A stretch of 64,000 nucleotides of DNA from contig WNNJ02003776.1 in the NCBI GenBank assembly GCA_012934845.2, forward strand, positions 62,001 through 126,000. Direction: 5' to 3'. The notes beneath the pieces are model-generated. The model did not search any database and had not been told where the DNA came from. It was given only the letters and a program-made list of their open reading frames with translations. Made by a program: the position numbers and the translations under genes. Source of the DNA: Pomphorhynchus laevis (taxonomy: Eukaryota; Acanthocephala; Palaeacanthocephala; Echinorhynchida; Pomphorhynchidae). This document shows positions 59,790 to 64,000 of the stretch, piece after piece (within the stretch, counting starts at the first letter, position 1; each line of letters starts with the position of its first letter).

Positions 59790-62150
59790 GTTGCTACTTG
59801 GAGAGAAGTACCAACTCCTGGTTCAAGCAAGCTGTCAATTAGTATTCCAGTATTCTTCTCTTCACAATCGCCCTGTAATATTCCAAGTTCAGTCGATAAC
59901 CATATCATCTCAGAAGATGTTATTCTTGCTTCAGCAGACTTAGATTATCGATTCCTCACTGCTCTTACACAACCCTCCAAGTTCGCGCGGCACATTCATC
60001 GCGCTGCACACCCGACAGCTGCCTTCAGCCTTAGTAAGTGTATCAATAACGTTCTCTGTTTTCCTCTCGATGATAAGAACTGGTTCCGTCTGTTGACCTT
60101 TGCAAGATCGACTTTAATATTCCGCGACAAAAAGGGAGAAGGACCATCATTATCTTCAATGATTAAGGAGGCATGTGAATCTCCAGATCAAATATCGGAT
60201 ACCCCGTTCACATCTTCCTTCGGGATTTCAAACGATAGTGACGCATTGAGATGACGGATTTACCAGAAACTTGACAATGGGCATCTTAGAGGGGCAATTC
60301 GACTGGTAGCAAGTACTCAAACAATAATCCTATTTAACAGTACGGTGGTAGAACATGTGATAGAATTGTATACTCAGAATCCCCTCCTCACATCAGTTCC
60401 AGAATTTCCAAGCAAGACCGATATACTGCAAATAGAACAGAAGCAAGTCGCTAATGCTCTTCGATCGTTCCCACTTTCGTCAGTTGCCGGGTTTGACGGA
60501 CTTTGTTAAATTCATCTAAAGGATTTGACAGGCGTATCGGCCATTAGCACATGGGAAGCTCTTCTGGATAGCCTTACTAGCCTGGTAAACCTCATGCTTA
60601 AAGGCAATGTTCCTCCTAAAATCGCCCAGTTCCTCTGCGGTGCCAATCTCCTTGCGTTTTCCAAAAAATCAGGCGGCAACCATCCCATAGCTATTGGCTG
60701 CAGCATACGAAAACAAATCGCAAAGGTAGCTAATTATGCGATCTCCTCGCATATTTCCAGACTTCTTCGACCAACGCAATTCAGTGTAAACTTTCGGTCT
60801 GGCATCGAAGTCGCCATTCATTCTGTCCTCAACTAATTGATGTTACGTCCGGGGTATCATATGGTCAAACTAGATTTTGCCAACACATTTAACCTGGTTA
60901 ATCGAAATTGTGTTTTGGACGCCGTGCATCTCTACATTCCTGAGATCCTTAATTTCGTAGCTTTATGCTACGGTAGTGATACACGCTTTCTCTTTGATGA
61001 AAACAGCATTTGGTCGCGAAACGGTGTTCAACATGGCGAACCTATCGGTCCACTACTTTTTGCTCTCGCTTTAAAGAAAATGACTGAATCATTAAAAAGC
61101 GAACTTAACATTTGGTATCTCGACGACGGAATGCTCGGAGGTGACGTTCAATCTCTTCTCGAAGATATCAAGTCTGTCAGAGAGTTTTCAAGCGATCTTG
61201 GTATGCAGCTCAACGAATCGAAATGCGAGATTATTGTCGATGGCCCCTGTTCGCAACATCTACTCGATTATCTATCTACCGCGTTTCGCCTTTAGGCTCA
61301 TGCAACGTACTGGGCTCGCCATTAGATCCATCTCAGCAGACTGCGAGCGCACTCGTCGCAGCAATTAATCAATTACGCTTGGTCGGATCCAGACTTGTTC
61401 AACTCCACAGTCAAGACGCGTTTTCTATTTTGCGTCACAGTTATGGACTACCCAAAATCCAGCACTTTCTGCGTACAGCGCCTTTTTTCCTCCACAAAGA
61501 GCTACTGCAACAATTTGACAATACGACGCGAAGCCTATGTGAAAGGGTCCTGAACGTATCGCTCGATGATCGAGCCTGGCACCAGATGACTATTCCGATC
61601 AAATTCGGAGGGTTGGGTGTCGTGTGGTTAGAGGAGGTAGCTATCCCAGACTATGTCACATCGATTCGTGCCACTTACGATGATGTGAAGGCCCTCCTCC
61701 CCGTTGGTGTTCTCGCCGACCAACCTTGCTTCTCATCTCTTCTTTCTGCCTCGGCCATCAACTTGTGGGAGAACTGGTTCTCATAGGAAGCTCCAGTGGA
61801 CCAAAGCCTTCAATCACACTGGACCATTTCATATTTTGCGTCGCAGCACACGGCTCTTTGACAAAGTGCGGAAGATGACTTTGATCGTGCTAGATTACCT
61901 TCACTCCACAAAGAGTTTTCAGGATCTTTCCTGGAAGCTTTTCCTTCAAATCTTTCAGTACAAGACTGGATGATAGGCCTTTCGAGCTGGCGATCTCTCT
62001 CCGTTTGGGTCGGCTTAATAATGCGGCTGTCAGATGTGATTGCGAGTCGAATTCTGATATTCTACACGCACTGGATTGTCGACACGTCAGTTCGAGATTT
62101 TCGCGTCACACCGCAGTCAATCACTGCTTAAGTCCGTCCTCATATCTGCC
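59790..62150 (+). mobile_element. Second type of R2-like LINE (RLE-B), 5'- and 3'-truncated
   Basis: The reading runs from about 59790 (DNHIISEDVILASADLDYRF) through RT motifs to the knuckle CDCESNSDILHALDC and RHTAVNHC at about 62130, where it stops. This corresponds to the beginning of the restriction-like endonuclease region, so most of the nuclease is missing. The RT is different from RLE-1 to RLE-4: IAIGCSIRKQIAKVANYAI, VKLDFANTFNLVNRNCVLDA, NGVQHGEPIGPLLFALAL and WYLDDGMLGG. No cysteine-rich MP(R/K)G N-terminus is seen. Confidence 0.75.
60420..62150 (+). pseudogene. RLE-B reverse transcriptase and start of endonuclease region
   Basis: Motifs in order are ANALRSFPLSSVAGFDGL, SKKSGGNHPIAIGCSIRK, LLRPTQFSVNFRSGIEVAI, MVKLDFANTFNLVNRN, NGVQHGEPIGPLLF and NIWYLDDGML (YLDD in place of YADD), GMQLNESKCEIIVDG, then after a frameshift near 61290 VLGSPLDPSQQTASALVA, MTIPIKFGGLGVVWL and, after a break near 61785, LAISLRLGRLNNAAVRC with the knuckle. 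Stops near 60508 and 60834 also interrupt. The family is widely scattered in invertebrates, as I know it; the assignment to the R2 group rests on the knuckle plus RH motif. Confidence 0.75.
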
Positions 62151-62248
62151 GTGAATAATTATTACTCATCAATTAAACATTTGTAAAAATTATTTTAAAT
62201 AATAGTTTTATTTAAAAAAATAAAATCAATTTATTTTCAAAATATTTC

Positions 62249-62404
62249 TTTTTTAGATATCCGAATGTTATGTTCATCTTCCATATGCTTCTTAATCGCA
62301 CCGCTATATGAATATGGTTGTATTCACGAATAACGTAACATTCATGTAGCGGGGCGATTAAGAAGCATATGGAAGATGAGCGTAACATTATGGTATCTAA
62401 AAAG
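62249..62404. repeat. Foldback inverted repeat
   Basis: TTTTTAGATATCCGAATGTT to CTTAATCGC and CCGCTATATGAAT on the left (62249-62316) pairs with the right side (62338-62404), leaving a loop of about 21 bases. Arms are about 65 bp with a few mismatches. It may be a MITE or a local inverted duplication. Confidence 0.75.
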
Positions 62405-62605
62405 GAAATAATTGATAATGCAAAGGCTTTAATGAACGAACTTATTGTTGTGAATTTACGAATTCTAGAAGCGATATTCATCAAAGAGATGAATCCTATA
62501 ATTCGTAGAAGCATCAACAATTTAAATACTACTAAATTAGATAACTTACAATTAAATGGAATTTGTATTTTTATTTTACAGATGTCTGAATATGATATAT
62601 GTTAA
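62369..62605 (+). other. Short open frame, unknown
   Basis: A 78-residue frame starts inside the foldback right arm and runs through MVSKKEIIDNAKALMNELIV and IKEMNPIIRRSINNL. It is helical in character and has no motif that I recognise. It could be an exon fragment or chance; expression is unsupported. Confidence 0.2.
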
Positions 62606-62689
62606 GATTGAAATATCACAAGAAATTTTTGCGCTTTTTATTGTGTTGCCAAATGGTACTCTTCATGTTTTGAATTTTCAAACACAAGC

Positions 62690-62740
62690 TTATCTACTAA
62701 ATAATATAATATACGTAGAGTCAGTTAACTGATCTGATTT
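62690..62740 (+). repeat. PLE-2-like terminal motif
   Basis: ATACGTAGAGTCAGTTAACTGATCTGATTTG matches, with few changes, the 3' end of PLE-2 copies (GTTAACTGATCTGATTTG at 53776-53793 on the minus strand and the related end near 5800). Only about 50 bases are recognisable. The string is quoted in part; key residues are GTTAACTGATCTGATTTG. Confidence 0.5.
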
Positions 62741-63435
62741 GGTTGTTTAAATGGTTTGTGATTGCTACAAATTGTTGATCATCACAACCGTTGCAGATAA
62801 TACAACGACCTTGCACGTAATCAGGGCACTTTTGTTTCGATTAAAAGCATTCAGGCATATACATCTGGTATGATACAAAATTACATTTTCCAGCGTTTTA
62901 TGCTATTAAGGTTGTTTCACAACGATATTTATCACATGATATTTGTATGGATTTTGACTGTCACCGTGGATTAACAAGCTCCGAGAAAAATAGGCTTTAA
63001 TTACCCAGTTTACTTAGAAATAAATTAACAAATCGTTCGTTACATTATTACTGTTAAATAAAAAATTAGATTAGAAAATCATTTTATTGTTTAACTCGTA
63101 TTGATAATATTTCCCCCGAAACAATATGACCACAGAAACAGTCTTCGTACTCATTTAAAATTCATAGAACACTTTTAGAACATCACAGCTACTTTAATTT
63201 TTACAAATGATTGCGGAAGCTTTAAATTTCAATTATAATTAGTCTCTTACATCTGTGCGGCTATGCGGATAGCCTAATTAATTAAATTACTTTATTGATT
63301 AAATTTCTGGTAGAATAGAGTCCGCACATAACATGTGATATAAATATTTTATGCAAAAAAATGTAATTTTGGTCGTTTCGTTTGGTTTCTTCTTTTGTGA
63401 TTTCTATTTTTGTTAAGGAAATAATTCTTCTTATC
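62741..63435. other. AT-rich spacer, no gene recognised
   Basis: On the minus strand 62770-62850 reads KCPDYVQGRCIICNGCDDQQ, which is cysteine-rich but too short to call. The rest shows no frame, repeat or motif worth naming. Confidence 0.45.
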
Positions 63436-64000
63436 TTTTTACCTTTGTCCCATTTGGTCGTAAGGTCGGCTGTTTTTGAACAAGTTCTCCACTTAACTCG
63501 ATCGAAGGCTTGGTCCGACTAAAGTTTGCTTGCTCAAAGGTGGACGTGGAGGGTGTCGAGCCACCGTTGCTTGGGTCGGCCTTGTGCACATTTCCCTTCA
63601 ACGTCAATTTGAAGGCCCGCCTTTGCCAAATTATTGTCAGTGACTCTTAGTAAAACTCTGGAAGCGAGTTTCTCGTATTTTATCGGCAATCGGTGCTACA
63701 CCATACCGGAGAAGGATATCATCGTTTCGAGCATGGTCTAGTTGTGTGAGTTCACTGGTCTATCGCAGCATCTTTGCCTCCATGATGACAAACCATTTTT
63801 CACCTGCCATAGTGATTTGCCAGCACTAGGCTTCGTATAAAAATAATGTGCATATAACTGTTTGATAAATAATAGATTTAAGATTTTATTTTTCGATCCC
63901 ATAGAATACCAGTATTCGTTCTTTATTTATTCCAAGTTGCTTTGATACGCTCAGTTATCTCACGGGACAAGTCGTTGTCGGTAGAAAGGGTCGAGCTAAG
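63436..64000 (-). pseudogene. RTE-type LINE remnant (RTE-2), C-terminal part
   Basis: Entering from the right edge, the minus strand reads STDNDLSREITERIKATWNK, RTNTGILWDRKIKS, then in broken frames a segment like MLR-TSELTQLDHARNDDIL, RYGVAPIADKIRE and CAQGRPKQRWLDTL. These are C-terminal motifs of RTE LINEs of the style found in nematodes. It is distinct from RTE-1. Several breaks; it continues beyond the window. Confidence 0.75.

Noticed and set aside
62770-62850. Possible cysteine-rich host exon on the minus strand
   Set aside because: Only about 30 residues, no convincing splice sites, and it abuts PLE-2-like terminal sequence.

Overview
This window looks like repeat-rich, AT-rich DNA from an invertebrate metazoan. 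I found no convincing host gene, rRNA, tRNA or CRISPR array. Nearly everything is retroelement: CR1/L2-like LINEs, R2-like LINEs with a restriction-like endonuclease (here RLE-1 to RLE-4), RTE-type LINEs, Penelope-like elements (PLEs) of at least three kinds, fossil Ty3/Gypsy LTR elements, and a few foldback repeats. The RTE piece at the right edge has the C-terminal style seen in nematode and flatworm RTEs, but the species cannot be fixed from the sequence alone.

Layout. 1-1925: decayed Gypsy element. 2130-14270: an old CR1-like LINE (CR1-A) split by a PLE cluster (3572-8749, flanked by a 13-bp duplication), by a Gypsy element with 119-bp LTRs (about 9160-12958) and by a 3' scrap of another LINE (LINE-D). 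The PLE cluster itself carries an insertion of a second PLE family (PLE-2). 14361-17840: another Gypsy fossil. 17841-31990: a long PLE-2 copy (minus) interrupted by a full CR1-like LINE (CR1-B, about 19798-30931), which in turn hosts RLE-1 in its 3' tail and RLE-2 in its 5' leader. 32674-41473: RLE-3, broken, interrupted by LINE-D (34195-39668), itself interrupted by CR1-C copy 1 (35811-39330). 42477-49163: CR1-C copy 2, nearly identical to copy 1, interrupted in its 3' tail by intact RLE-4 (42505-45750). 49588-62150: LINE-D copy 2, Gypsy fossil, short PLE-2 copy, foldback element, RTE, PLE-3 and a second type of R2-like LINE. 62150-64000: foldback, AT-rich spacer, RTE remnant.

The most informative signals are at junctions. 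All four RLE elements have 13-bp target-site duplications found directly in the sequence, which fixes their ends. The nesting order dates them: RLE-4 is younger than CR1-C copy 2, which differs from copy 1 at only one base that I can see in about 3.4 kb. RLE-1, RLE-2, RLE-4, CR1-B ORF1/ORF2 and CR1-C ORF2 are uninterrupted, so several families look recently mobile. PLE-2 appears to carry its GIY-YIG nuclease at the N-terminus (a permuted, Naiad-like order), and its 3' region folds into a conserved, covarying pseudoknot containing hammerhead-like boxes in an unusual order. LINE-D relatives share a 3' stem-loop with compensatory changes.
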